From assembly GCF_026212465.1 (NCBI RefSeq), contig NC_080051.1:20511446-20575445 (forward strand): a DNA stretch of 64,000 bases, written 5' to 3'. Below, in pieces: positions 31,752 through 45,395 of the stretch. The notes beneath the pieces were generated by a model. The model saw only the letters and a program-made list of their open reading frames with translations, ran no database searches and had not been told where the DNA came from. The DNA is from Amaranthus tricolor (Eukaryota; Streptophyta; Magnoliopsida; Caryophyllales; Amaranthaceae). A program made the translations under genes and the position numbers. Numbering within the stretch: the first letter of the stretch is position 1; the number at the start of each line of letters is the position of its first letter.

Positions 31752-32528
31752 TATTTATTTTTTACGAATTACAGTCTTGAAAGTATCAAAGTATACGCCA
31801 TTCAAGCTAAGTGATCGTTGAGCAGCCCATATGACCTTTAACCAGCCTAAATGATCGTTGAACGTTACTAATCACCTTTGACTTTTGTTGATCAATCTTA
31901 ATCACCTTTGACTTTCCTAATTACTAATTGTACTCTTGTGTTTTAGCACTTTAACGTCGTTTTTGCCCAGTATAATAATATTTTTTCAAAAAACGAATGT
32001 CGCAATTATCCTTATAGAAAAATTATTTTGAAAATCTGATCGAAACAAGTAATTATATTTAATAATTATAGGGGTAATATATTGTTTAAAAATTACTTAT
32101 AGAAGTATATGATTTCCTTATTGTGCTCATCTCTTTTTTTTTTTTTTTGGTCTTTCTTGTCAACATACTTATTTCCCAGATTGTTCACTTTAAGCACTTC
32201 ATTTATTTTTTCAAGTTTACCTTTTTCCAATTTCCCTCTTCACCGCCCTGTAATTATCCCGTTCAACACTCCACCGTTATCGATACTAATTACAAGGAAA
32301 AGATAAATTATGAAAGGGGAAAAACAGTACTTCAGTTCTAAGCTGCTTCTCTTGAGCGGTTGAGCCAGACCCACTTAGGGTTTTGCATCTTCAATACATT
32401 TAGGGTTAGGGTTTTCCTGGGCCATTGTAAAGTGTTTTAAAATTCATTCTTCGAGTTAGAGGGTCTGAATTTAAAACCCAATTTATAATCTTTTAGGTTT
32501 TTGATATATAAGTGTTTAGTAAAAAAAG

Positions 32529-35500
32529 ATGATTGCTGAAAAACCCAGTTGGATTAGACATGAAGGTATGCAGATTTTCTCCATTGATATTCAACCTGGT
32601 GGTCTTAGGTTTGCTACCGGTGGTGGGGACCACAAGGTGAACTCTAATTCTTTTTTTTTTAAATTGATTTGATGTTATTTTTTTAATTTTTTTTTGTACA
32701 TTGCGTTATGGTGATGATTCCAGATTTTTTTGTGTGTTTATACACTTCATTTTTTTTCTTTTGGTTATAAGTTGTATTTCGAGTTGCGCAATGTAGTTGA
32801 GTAAAGTTTTTGAACTGGGCATCTGTGTAGTTGTGATCTCTAATTGTTATATGCAACAAAGGTAAACATTTTAATTTGGATCTCTGGTAAAATTGGGTAA
32901 TTATTTGTTCATTGTTTAGAATATTGTTCCAAGAAAGTGAGATGTGAAAGATTGCTTCTTGAAATTGCATAATAGAACTGCAGTTGTGCAATCTATATTG
33001 ATGTCTAACAAAAATTGCTTGGTAATTAATGAACAATGTTAAGATCATGAATATTACTTCTTGAAATTGCATACAAAATGACTTGGTAACAGTTGAATAG
33101 TGCAATTGATCTGCTTTTTGATTTGAATTTTGTGGAGTCGTTTTTGATATTGTGTTTTTCAGGTTAGGATATGGAATATGAAATCAGTTGCTAAAGATTT
33201 TGAAAAGGACGACCAAACACACCGGATTCTTGCAACACTACGTGATCACTTTGGGTCGGTTAACTGCGTCAGATGGGCCAAGCATGGCCGGCACATTGCA
33301 TCAGGGTCTGATGATCAAGTAATTCTAATTCATGAAAGGAGACCTGGTTCAGGAACCTCGGAGTTTGGTAGTGGCGAGCCTCCAGATGTTGAAAATTGGA
33401 AGGTTGTCATGACTTTGAGGGGACACACTGCAGATGTGGTAATTATATGTACTTCGACATTGCAATATCATTTTTAGTTGCAGTATTCTAATGGCGAGGG
33501 CCTATTTCCATTCATTCTCTTATGCACATTAATTTGGCATCTGTTGAAAGTTGTTCAGCGTTTCTTTATTAGATTCTTATCATTCTTAATCGTCACGTGA
33601 TGAGTATTTGAGGTATATGAATGTGTACATATCATGGTGAAGCTTCATGATTGTGGAGTGCTTAAATTTTGCTGTTGATGTGTGTTGTATACCACTTTGC
33701 TTGAATTGCTTCCAATCATTTAATGCTGTTTTATTTTTATGTTGAATTGTATTCCTATGTTTGTTATATGAAGCGTAAATACATATTACACTAGTCTGTT
33801 TAACGTGGGTGTTTTTTTTATGCATGAAGTAGGTGGATCTTAATTGGTCTCCAGATGACTCAATGTTAGCTAGTGGAAGTCTTGACAACACCATCCACAT
33901 ATGGAATATGAGTAATGGCATATGCACTGCTGTTCTCAGAGGTCATTCTAGCTTGGTTAAAGGTGTTACTTGGGATCCCATCGGCACCTTTATAGCTAGC
34001 CAATCTGATGATAAGACTGTTATTATTTGGAAAACCACTGATTGGAGTCTTGCCCATAGGACAGAAGGCCATTGGGCCAAATCTGTATGATATCTAACCA
34101 CGATCCAAATTTTCCTATTCTAGATATTTTTTTATAATGTATATCATTCTTCTGTTATTATGTCATGTCTTGATGTGTGATAAATCATATCTTTTATTAC
34201 AGCTTGGATCAACATTTTTTAGGCGGCTTGGGTGGTCTCCTTGTGGCCATTTCATAACTACTACACATGGTTTCCAAAAGCCTAGACATTCGGCACCTGT
34301 GTTGGAAAGAGGTGATTGGACTGCTACTTTTGACTTCTTGGGACATAATGCTCCTATTACAGTTGTGAAGTTCAACCATTCGATGTTCAAAAGAAGTTTC
34401 TCCAGTTCTCAAGATGTTAAAGCTTCGTCTACTGGATGGGCTAATGGGTCTTCAAAGTCCCGAGGAAAAGAATTACAGCCATATAATGTTATTGCTATTG
34501 GTAGTCAGGATCGTACTATAACTGTATGGACTACTGCAAGTGCACGTCCACTCTTTGTGGCAAAGCATTTCTTCACTCAAAGTGTTGTTGATTTATCTTG
34601 GTAATGTCTTGTGTACTCCTAATCTTTGGTAAAAAAAGAGAACTGTGAATGTCTTCTCTTTTTTTTGCTATTGGCCTATCTCTGTCTCACATAGCTTCTT
34701 CCTGCTGGAAACAGGAGTCCTGATGGATATTCACTTTTTGCTTGTTCCTTGGACGGCTCGGTGTCCACCTTTCACTTTGAAGTGAAAGAAATTGGTCAGA
34801 AGCTAACTGATGATGAACTGGATGAGCTAAAGAGAAATCGTTATGGTGATGTTAGGGGTCGGCAGACTAACTTAGCAGAAAGCCCTGCACAACTATTGCT
34901 TGAAGCAGCTGCAGCAAAGCAAAATACGAGCAAAAAAGTAGTTGACTTGCAGAAACAGCAGGTTGCTTTAAAACCTTCATCTGATTTGGGAATTATGTCA
35001 AAGGTGTCTGATTCACATCTTGACAACGCAAAAAAAAATGGAGTAAGCTCTGATGGTTTGAACAAGTTGTCAGCTTCTGGTCGCGTTACTTGTCCTGTGA
35101 AGCAGAAAGAGTACAGGCGCCCTGATGGTAGAAAAAGGATTATCCCTGAACCAGTGGGTGTGCCTCCTCAGCAAGAAAATATAACTTCTTTGTCCCACTC
35201 TCAAGCACTTAATTTACCTCTAGTATCTTCTGATGTCAATAAGGATGATAATGTTGCTAAAGCCAGGAGAACTTCTGATGTGAAGGAACGTAGTGTGCTC
35301 ACTGCTAAGGCTTGTTTCAGTGATAGTTTGGTCATTGAAAGAGTTCCAGCTGCTTCAGGCAGAGATGTTGGCGTTCTTGTTGAATCTATTGGAAGTGCAA
35401 AGGCGTCAAGTTCTTTAGCATCTTGTAATGCTACACTTGCAATATGTGTGGTAGATAGGAAGGAAGGTTCAGATGCAATGCCAATTAAATTGGAAGCTAG

Positions 35501-38500
35501 CCCTAGAGAGCATACTATAAGTGACATTGTTGGCGTGAGTAACATGTCATCGGTGAAGGAAACAGAAATTATTTGCAGCAGAGGATCCCAAACTTTGTGG
35601 TCTGACCGAATTTCTGGAAAGGTCTCAGTGTTGGCTGGAAATGCGAACTTCTGGGCGGTGGGATTTGAAGATGGCTGCCTACAGGTAAGCAAACTCTCCA
35701 TTTTCATCTTCAGCTGACTTTTAATTTTGGTATCAAAACATATTGAGGCCTTTTGTTCACTCTTACCATTGCTAAGTTGAGGTAAATGTATTGTCAAACA
35801 TTTGAACCAAAATTGCAAAAGCTGATTTTCTTTGCTTATTAAAAATTTGAATTTGACGATGTTATGAAACCCCAATAATGTTTAATCGTCATAAGTCAAA
35901 AGTTTTGGCACGAAGTTGAAGTGAGATAGTGTACTTGGAATGATGTTGTGGCATGTAGGATCATAGTAGAGGTGTTGTAACGTTAGATACAATAAAGCTT
36001 CCCTCCCAGTGCCTGTTTCAAGTACCTTGTCACAATTTGTCATAAGAAAAGAGATATTTGGATGAAGTTGAACATAGAGTTAAGTATGGGTGACCAGTAA
36101 TGTTTTGTGCCTTAAATTGTTGGCTTTATGAAGAGATTGTTGTGAGATGTAGTTGAGATGCATATGTTGAAATAGATGATAAACATACTCTTGAGGATTC
36201 AGTTTGAATCAAAAACAAAAGTAAAGCCTTTAGACTCGTATATATTGATGATAAATAATAGAAAATCGTCTATGTTAGTTGGATCATGTGCAAAAAAGGA
36301 AATTTGACTGTATAAGAGTACAAAGTTGGAACTTTGAAGAGCCTAGGAAAAGCACACTCGCTAAATATGACATAGATAACAAGAGTCCGGTATGACATGG
36401 ATAATTGCGATTTACAATCACATTGAAATGAATGAAAATGGTATATGTAGATGCATGATTTTGTTGGTTGTTGATTAATGCTATTTTTTTTTTTTAAAAA
36501 AATTTTAATTTTTTTATTTTTTCATGGTGAATCAGTATTTGTTAACATTGGCTTCCTCACTTATTTGTTTTGGTTTATGAAGTTGACGACATACATTTGG
36601 ATTAAGGTTTTGATATTATTGTTGTATTATTAGTCAAACTTGGATTAAGATTGAGGAGTGGGTAAAGGTGGCCACATGTTGGTTGAATAATCAGCCCGAT
36701 TTTGTTGGGACACTTGGTATAGTAAATAAGACAATTTATTTGTGTACACACAATAATGTTTTTCAAGGGCACTAATAATGTCAGAAGACCAATGCTTTAA
36801 CTCACTCTCTTTAGGACGCTTAAAATACGCAAACTTTAGCTACAACTTAAACTCACACCTGAGCTTCTCTCACGTACAAATGGCCGACATTGCGTGACAG
36901 TTTGCTATAAAACAACAATATCAGATCCTTAATTCCAAAAGATTAGAGTCGGCTACATGAACCAATATATCAGTTTCACAGGTCGTCCACATTGATTCTA
37001 CTTTATTCATTTCGATTTTCTACCATCTCAATTTGTAAGTCTAGTTCATTGATATCCCTTTCTACCCTTGTCCTCCAAGTAATCTTTGGTCTTTCTTGCG
37101 TTTTTTTAAGTCTCTTAAGCTCTAACTTTCTATTGTTCTTACCGGTTTGCTAATACCCCATCTTTATACATGCCTAAATCGTGTTATACAATTCTTTTTC
37201 ATTTTTTCCTCAATATTTACAAGCCCTAAACCCTTTTTTATATCTTCGTTTTGAATTATATCCCTTAAGGTATGCCCACTTATCTATTGAAGCATTTGCA
37301 TTCTGCAACTTCCGTCTTTCTACTATGTTTCTTTCTAAAAGTCCAACATACTGATCCATATAGTAGTGCCATTTCGTTCGATAAAATTTTCCCATTAACT
37401 TTAAGGGTACACCTCGACACCTGATTACATAATATTTTAGTAGTCGTTCTCCATTTTTGTCACCCACATTTATGTTTATGGTTTTACACCTTGTTGGATG
37501 TCCCCAACACTTAAATTATGGACTTGAGGTAGTTTAAGCATTCACTTAAGGTGATTTCTTTCTCTTTTAACTTTAAAGTGCCCCTCGTTATCTTGTTTCT
37601 GCTAAAATTACCTTCCATATTTTTTGTCTTACTTCGACTTAATTTGAAAGCTCGTGACTTCAACTCTTGTCTCCATCGTTCTTACTTAGCAATTACCCCA
37701 CCCTGGTCTCATATACCATATACCATGGCATCACTAAACAATATGCATCAAGGCATGTCTACCTGTATCAATCGAATTATCTTTTCTAGGACCGCTGCAA
37801 AAAAAAGGGGGCATAGGGCTGAGCCTTTGTGAAGGCCAATTGTGATTGTACAATCCTCAGTTCCCTTCCCCCCACATGTCCTTAACATTCGTTATTACTT
37901 TTTTATACATATCTTGCACTATATTAATATATTTCTTGGGAATGCCCTTCTTTGCTATTGCCCATGACAATTTGCTATACACAAGAGTGGACCACCCCAT
38001 ACTCGAGTTTGAACATCACAATTTGTGAAAATTTGAGATCCTAAAAGGTGATATCATGTGGGATTTTCAAACTTTAGCAATAACAGCCTTTAAGACCATA
38101 AATACATAAACAAATTCTAGCTACATCACATAAATTACATATGAGACATTTCAATTTATAGAAGTGCAAGGTTCTTTTAGAATGGTGAATCAACAAGTAG
38201 GTGTTTCCAATTGAAGAGTTTTAATTTGGAGCTAATATTTAATTCTCATACCACTGAAACTCCCATTTTTTTAGGGAAAGCAAGCTAAATAGTGAACTAT
38301 TTATGCTAGAGATTTAGCACTATAGTTTCCATTTGACATGAGACGTCAACATGTATCACAAGGGCAAGGAGAAGAAGGCAAATAATGTTAAATAAGTGGT
38401 ACGGAACAAGAGTTCTTAAAAGTTGAGCGTACCATCCTTAGGATAAGATGCTACAATCACTAACTTTAAGGGTAATATTGTCAGGTGATAGGTAGAGATT

Positions 38501-41500
38501 TTCTAAGAGTTTATTTTCCACACACAAATTGTCCAACCGATATGATATAGTGTGATATGGTTCTGACTTCCAAAAAAATGTCTATTCTGATTACATCCCT
38601 ATTTTTAAGATCAAATGGTTGAACCTAAACTCTTAGCTTGATATTCGAAGAAAGTTGTTTCTGTTGAGTATTATGTGCCGATGAGTTTTACCATTGAAAA
38701 CTATGATCTAAATGAATTTCCGACCCCATTTAGATAAAAAGGCATCATTGACCTGATTGTCCTTTAATCTCAACCTTCTTTATTCTTTAGACCAAAAAAT
38801 TTGTTTCATGCAATAGGGATCACTTATATATCCTTTAAACCGTTCCAAAAGAAAATTCTGTTAATATGTCAAGATCTTTGGCTATTTTTGGAGGAAGTTT
38901 TGTTCATTCCATGATCTTTGAAGGTTTAGCTTCCATATGGTTTGTATAAATTCTACGTACTTTATAAAGGAACATATTGAGCCGATAATTAAGTTTCTTG
39001 TCCGCCTGTTAAATTAGGCTTAAAAAATATGTTGGTTTTTACATATAGTTTAAGGAAAAATAAATACCTAGGTAAATGAACCTTCTACTTATTTGAGAAA
39101 GATATGCAGGATAATTTTTCTACTTATTTGAGAAAGATAAGCAGTATGATATCTCTGTATAATCTAGAAAAAATGTTTGTTTATAAAGGTAATGATTATG
39201 AGCTAAATTTTTTTCATTAGTTGGTTATTACTTAGGGGTATTCCAAGATTAGACTCTATTAGCTTACTGAATTCACAATAAGATGTGAATTGATCACTTG
39301 TTAATTTGTCATAAACAAGCCCACAGAAATCTTCAACTAAGAACTGAAAATGCCATGGTCAAGTATTTTCAAACTAGCCAAAAGTTAGTGGTCTTGAAGT
39401 ACTCTACCCTATATCCTTGTTGATGGTCGTTCTTCCTACAGATTTGGTATTTCTCTAATCTTAGTGACCCCTTATTACCATTGTTGTTTCTCTCAAACTT
39501 TATTAGATTTGCTATTAATTTTATTTCGCATCAATTCCATCACTGCATATTTTTTCATTTGAAATTTGTTATATATAATTGGTTTTGTACCTTCAATTAA
39601 CTTTTAAAGTGATCTGAATCTCAAGTAAATGTTGCTTAACTTTCATATTTGAATTGAGAGTGACAACCTAATCTTAGTTGTGGGGTTATCTGATCATTTT
39701 TGTTGGAAAAGGTGTACACAAAATGTGGAAGGCGTGCGATGCCTGCCATGATGATGGGTTCTGCTGCAATGTTCATAGACTGTGATGAATCTTGGAGATT
39801 GTTGCTTGTTACAAAGAAGGGGTCTTTATATTTATGGGACTTATTCAACCGAACCTGTCTCCTTCAAGATACTTTGGAATCTTTGATTACTGCAGATCCA
39901 AATGCTTCTTCCAAGGATACAGGTAAGTACATGATTTCTAATCTGTCTTTTTTGCTTTATGAGGGAGGATGAACATTTAGCCTCAGTTGGAAAACTTACT
40001 GAAATTATTTTGTTTTTCGAGAACTTTGGTTGTCTATATTTTGACAAAGTTATGGAAGACCCTGACATTTTGCATGATTTTTGCAGCTACTATCAAAATA
40101 ATTTCAGCAAAGCTTTCAAAATCTGGTGCACCTCTTGTTGTGTTAGCCACTCGCCATGCTTTTCTCTTTGATATGAGCTTGAAGTGCTGGCTTCGTGTAG
40201 CGGATGATTGTTTCCCTGCATCAAACTTTGCAAGCTCTTGGAATTTGGGGTCCTCTCAGAGTGGTGAGCTTGCAACACTGCAAATAGATGTTAGAAAATT
40301 CTTGGCGAGAAAACCTGGCTGGAGTAGGTGAGTTAAATCTAGTTTACTAAACCTACTTTTTATTGTTAGTTTTACTGGTTATCTGGCATAGAAAAATTTG
40401 TTGCAGCCAGCCGCCAGGAATACATGTTTCTCAACTCCCCCTCCTTTAACTATTGTCAGTGTACAAATTATGCCTTTTCTAGTAGGTTAAGAAATATCAA
40501 TAGTTGGGGGAAGTAGAAAGAAAGCCTGTGCAAGGGTGTGGGAAGTTGGAAACAAATATAAGATATATCTTTTAGCTCCTGGAAGATTATGTCGAACTGT
40601 ATGCGTATAGGGCATTACAAGATAGCAGTTGCCATTTGTTTCACAAAAGTGAATATATGATTACCACTACACTAGGAGCCACCATAAACATAACATATCC
40701 CATAAATTTCAATGAAATGTCTATTGAGATGTTAAATGATGGGTCTAGGCCCTAGGGTGTTGATGTGAACGTATTAGACTGGCAATGGCAGATAGTAGTA
40801 TTTTTTCCTGCTTGTATGTGAATAAGATTTTCTTTGGTGAAACCCTTTGGCCTCAAATAAATATATATGGAGTAGTAGGTTTCCATTCAACTGTGTTGGT
40901 CTAAGACAAACCTGCATAAAAATCTATCTTTTGCTGCTTTAAGTAATGATCTGTGTAATATTTGCTGCATGTTTAGGGTGGCTGATGATGGCATGCAAAC
41001 TCGTTCGCACTTAGAGGCTCAGCTAGCCTCAGCTTTGGCTTTGAAATCTCCGTTCGAATACCGCCAGTGTCTTATGTCATATGTTCGTTACCTTGCAAGG
41101 TTTGTTGAATTTTACCTTTTGATTTCTTATTGATGCAAGTAGATGTTTCAGTTATTAGTTTTCTGTTTACTCTCCCTTTTCTTTGTTTCTGGTGGATGAA
41201 TTGTCAATTTCTCATGTCCCTTCACTCTAGATAAATGCTAGTTATTCTTTACAGTCTCAGTCTGCTAGCTTACATTACAGAAATGGGTCAGTAAGTGTAT
41301 ATTTGGGCTGATTTATTGTGTTTCTTAGCCTCCTATCCTGACTTTTTAATGCCTTGTAATAGGCTTCTGTTACGTACTTAATTTAATGCATTACTAAATC
41401 TGCTACCTGTATTCAATTAAGGGTTCCCCCTTTCTTGGATAAAAAAAAAAAAAGAAAATCTTGGCATCCAGAGAATAATTGGGTGCTAAGCAGGGAGGGA

Positions 41501-42291
41501 TTTCTCATCATGCGGAAATGTATCTTTTTCATCAGAATTTTCTCTTTACCTTCACATGAAGTTATACACACTGATATCCCACTGTTGTGTTTACAGAGAA
41601 GCTGATGAGTCTCGTTTACGTGAAGTCTGTGAAAGTTTCCTTGGTCCTCCTACTGGGATGGGTACTGCATCATTAGACCTAAATATGGCATGGGATCCCT
41701 GTGTTCTTGTAAGGCGCTCGACTTTTCTTATCACGTTTGATTTTATTGTTGAGAATTGAGATGATTCATTGATGGATGAGTTTCTTACAGGGATTGAAGA
41801 AACACAAACTTTTGAGAGAAGACATCCTTCCCGCACTGGCATCGAACCGGAAAGTACAGAGGCTTTTAAATGAATTCATGGATCTTCTTTCTGAATATGG
41901 AAGTACAGAAAATAATATTGAACAAAACAACTCAATTATACCAATGACTTCAAGACGGGCTACTGACCGAGTAGCAGTGTTGCCATCATTGAACGATCAT
42001 ATGCAACTGGATACTCCTGTCGTAGAGCAAATAGCTAGAAAACCAGAACAAACGGAAGCTGCACAGTCGTTTGGGAATCATCAAATGGATAGTGTTCATA
42101 AAAATCAAATAAACGAGATTTCACCAGCAGATGATCAAGTGACCGCTTTCTCGGGAAAGGATGATACGATTCTAGAAATGGTAAAAGGTCAGGTCAACCC
42201 GTTACCGTCTTCTGCCGAGCCAATGAATATAGACATGCCGAAGGTAGAAAAGGTGGTAGTGGCTCTTCCTGCCAAGGAAAACAGCACATAG
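32529..42291 (+). CDS. HIRA: HIRA, WD40 subunit of the H3.3 histone chaperone, ten exons
   Basis: Exons are 32529-32636, 33163-33438, 33833-34084, 34203-34600, 34715-35684, 39712-39922, 40087-40327, 40977-41099, 41597-41708 and 41791-42291. They join in phase to 1063 codons, close to the plant HIRA length. The N-terminal third is a WD40 propeller (blades ending VRIWNMK, IHIWNMS, VIIWKT, ITVWTT). The basic motif [10 protein letters not shown] (about 478-487) corresponds to the B domain that binds ASF1. The conserved C-terminal Hira domain starts near 645-670 ([25 protein letters not shown]) and includes MSYVRYLAR and [13 protein letters not shown]. In the family it deposits H3.3-H4 independently of replication in the nucleus. 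The last ~120 residues are polar and divergent. Intron 5 (35685-39711) is 4 kb and carries a LINE remnant. Confidence 0.95.
36905..38030 (-). mobile_element. Decayed LINE remnant in HIRA intron 5
   Basis: The minus strand, across many stops and frame changes, shows LINE reverse-transcriptase fragments in order: [20 protein letters not shown] (near 37950), a region where the FADD catalytic box has become FSDA (near 37720), and [12 protein letters not shown] (near 37380). The right part of the open stretch 37210-37467 corresponds to the segment following reverse transcriptase. GTCGGCTACATGAACCAATAT near 36950-36970 resembles a LINE 3' region. It is inverted relative to HIRA and non-functional. 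Confidence 0.72.
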
Positions 42292-42689
42292 CTTTGCTTC
42301 ATCACAGTAGTTTTGATCTTCAAGAGATATGTATTTTTCGAGATTAAGACACATGAATGTTTCCAACCCTGTCGTGTTAGCGAAAGAGGAAGCAGCTTAA
42401 TTGTATATAGAGATGGATGAACCCAATGCTATGAGTCTTGTATTGATGATTGTTGCGACACCGAAATTGATTTCTTTCCCTAGATATCGAAAACAGTTTT
42501 TAGCTAAAGTGGTCACTCATTAGGTGTATATTCTGAAACCGGAAGCCGGTATGTTCAGCCATTAGCAATTAGCAATTAGCAATAGATTTTGATTTTGTTA
42601 TGGTCGCTTTGTTAATTATTGTGAAGTTCATTTATCTCATTTGCTCATGGTTTCTTTTATACCACCGCATTAAATTAAACATCAAATAT

Positions 42690-43130
42690 AAGTTATTAAA
42701 GTTAACAAAGAAGTTTTCACTTGTTATTTTGTGGTGTTTCATTTATTAGTTTCCTAAAGAATCTTTCTATTTGTCACAAATTTAGAATAAAAATAAACTT
42801 GTGCGTGCTCATTTTGATATTTTAATGATGTATATGATCTCTATATATCTTTTACTAATTTTATTTTAATAATTTTGTATTCTTTATGATCCCTATAAGT
42901 TTTCTTTAAACTTTATAAAAATATTTTTTATTAGTTGTGGTCTTTATATTTTTTTCACTAACTTTTTTTTAATATTTTTTTTAATATTTATGGTCTTTAT
43001 TTTTTTTATCAACTTTATTATTCAATAAAATAATATATCTACTATTTAAAATATTCTATTTTTCTTAATTCTCGTTTCTTAATTCTCGTTCATATTTGTT
43101 GTGGTAATTGTATTAAGAAACTGAGGGAGT
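42690..43130. repeat. AT-rich dispersed repeat, copy 1
   Basis: It resembles 59375-59790 throughout, sharing TTTCTATTTxTxxCA, TTTATGATCCxTA and TATTAGTTxTGGTC blocks in the same order and both ending in GAGGGAGTA. The GGGAGTA end suggests a degraded MITE, but the left terminus is unclear. Confidence 0.6.
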
Positions 43131-43338
43131 ATCACGTGTTGCCAATTAGGAGCACTCCCTATTCCTACGAAGAGCACTTTTTTCTATTTTATTTTATACT
43201 TTGATTTATAATTGTAATCTTTAAAAAGATTATGCTGTATATCATTACTTGATGGTTTTGTAATTTTTTTTTAATAATTTTGTTACTAGCTGATTTTGAG
43301 GGTTGAATTTAAAATGTCTTTACATTTTATGTTTCTTT

Positions 43339-43773
43339 CCGGGTAATAAACTGAAAAATAAGCTTTTTTTTAAACAAAATAATCCCAAAAATAAGTTTTA
43401 GAAAATTTTAATTCTCATAAGCGTATTTGTGTTCGAGCTTAAGGTTAGAGAAAAAAATTACTTTGTTTGCTGTTAGTAACAACGAACAAAAAGAGACAAT
43501 CTCATAACGTTAAAAGGGACAAAAAACAATAAATAGTTTGTTTGTTGTTACTAACAGCGGACAAACTTTGTTTTCAATTTTTTTATCCCTTCAAACGTTA
43601 TGATATTGTCCCTCTTTGTTCGCTGTTACTTGTTCATTGTCACTAAAAGTGAACAAACCTTAACCTTTGACTCGGACAAGACGCTTATTTTGAGAATTAT
43701 AATTTTGCGAAACTTATTTTAGGGATCTTTTTGTTTCAAAAAGCTTATTTTTTTAGTTTATTTCTCTTTCCGG
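43339..43773. repeat. 435-bp foldback element with ~200-bp arms
   Basis: The left half (AATAAGCTTTTTTTTAAACAAAA ... ATTCTCATAAGCG ... GTTTGCTGTTAGTAAC) is mirrored by the right half (GTTCGCTGTTACTTG ... CGCTTATTTTGAGAAT ... AAAAAGCTTATT). CCGG occurs at both outer ends. It has a palindromic MITE structure without coding sequence. No clear target duplication was found. Confidence 0.75.
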
Positions 43774-43879
43774 CAAGTTTATATGGAGGATGTTCTTGGA
43801 TTGTTTTTTATTCTTACAATTCACATCAATTGTCCCATTTAATTTTTCAATAATATTTATTGATCGCTCTTAATTTGTG

Positions 43880-44070
43880 TCTTATTCTTAATTTAGACAT
43901 CAAAATATAGTCAAGTGGGATTTTGTTTGATTCGTGTCAATGTAAATTCTATTAATATTAAATTTTTATAATTTTTAGTTATGCATATTAGAGATATTTA
44001 GGATTGAATTAGTGCATTAGATAGTGTGCTAAAATAAAGGGGACCATAGATATGAATTGGAGAGAGTATT
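43880..44070. repeat. Stowaway-like MITE right half
   Basis: The block CATCAAAATATAGTCAAGTG through TGAATTGGAGAGAGTA recurs at 56309-56475. The matching left end near 43830 (AATTGTCCCATTTAA) is diverged. Confidence 0.6.
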
Positions 44071-45395
44071 TATTAACAATTTGTGCTTTAATTGACTATG
44101 ATTTCCAAGTTCGCCATTCTACCATCTACTTATTTGTTTTTATTTTCTAACGCTTTCTTTTCCACAAAAAATACCATAAAAAGTTTTTGGTGCAAATTTA
44201 TAGGGGCAGAAGAAGTTAAAATCCATGTTTATCTCTTTGTTAAGGTACAAAGGCGAAAAGAAAAATATAAAAGCTAATTATTATTATTGGAAGTCTCTTA
44301 TGTTCGTTCTATAAGTTGTACATGTAAATTTAAATGAAAAGAAAGAATGAAAGATAAAGGATTAATTAAAAAAAAAAGTTTAAAAAATGCACAAGTTAAA
44401 TAATGAACAATTGTGTTTAACAAGTATATACATTAAGTAGGGTAACTGTTCATCTATATTCAACTGTCTCACCAAACTTGAACAATCTGCTTACCAACAC
44501 TAAATGCTAAGATAAATCATATTTATTATGATAAAATTGGTAAATATTGTGTATTATTTGATACAATCAATTGCTTGCTTTGTCTACAAGAATGAGGAGA
44601 TATTTACACAAACTTTATGACTTAACCCCTAAGCCTAGTATGATAAGTACATGATTAAATATCTCCCCCACAGTCTAGTGGGCACTTTACAAATATTTTT
44701 TTGTCGCTATCTTTATGGTGAATAGTTCTTATCGCTAATATTGTTTGCAATTTTAAATACAAATTCAAATTTTTGGGTAATTTTTTTTTGTCGCCAGAGT
44801 TGTAATTAAATTAGAACGAGTAATAATTATTTATGGTTAATATAATATTAGTATTATTATAGAGAACTAACAAATATTTGTATTATTCACCATAATTGTT
44901 GCTTTTAGTTTTCCTCGTTTAACATTATTATTCATTTTGTTCAGTTATTTCATTTTTGTTTTGCACACTGATTAACAGTTTTTGTGCTTCCTTATTATTT
45001 TCCTTTTTTCCAAAAATATAACGAAATAAAAGGGGTACCTCATAAAAATATAGAATTAATGTTGAGGCTTCATTTATCCATTGTAAGGCTTCATTATTCA
45101 TCAATTAGGATTTAATTATTTTGAATGGTTTATTAACATGGTAAAATATAAAACTAATTCACCGATAAAAATATAGAATCAATGTGGAAACTTTATTTAT
45201 CAATTTAATTAGTTTAAACGAACTTAACTTCCAAATATAAATGTGCTCAATATCTTTTTTTTTAAATGATTACTTTAGCTTCTTATAAATAAATAAAGGA
45301 AATTTAATCAAAAATTTTTCTGAATATTTCCCATTAGCTTAAAATAAACCTCTCTATTAAATAGCTTATAACATACCCAACTAACATAGTAATAG

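Larger units (their letters stand above)
30188..32528. other. Intergenic region and HIRA 5' leader
   Basis: No gene is supported. The stretch contains two Stowaway MITEs (listed separately) and a weak LINE 3'-end remnant at about 30890-31060 (weakly LINE-like codons, then TTGGTTCATGTAGCCAACCCTAA). The last few hundred bases are the probable HIRA promoter and 5' UTR, with a telo-box-like TTAGGGTTAGGGTTT at about 32400-32414. Confidence 0.55.

Noticed and set aside
34163..35875. Minus-strand open frames (34163-34412, 35201-35875) opposite HIRA
   Set aside because: They are shadows of the HIRA coding exons and have no recognisable domains or start context.
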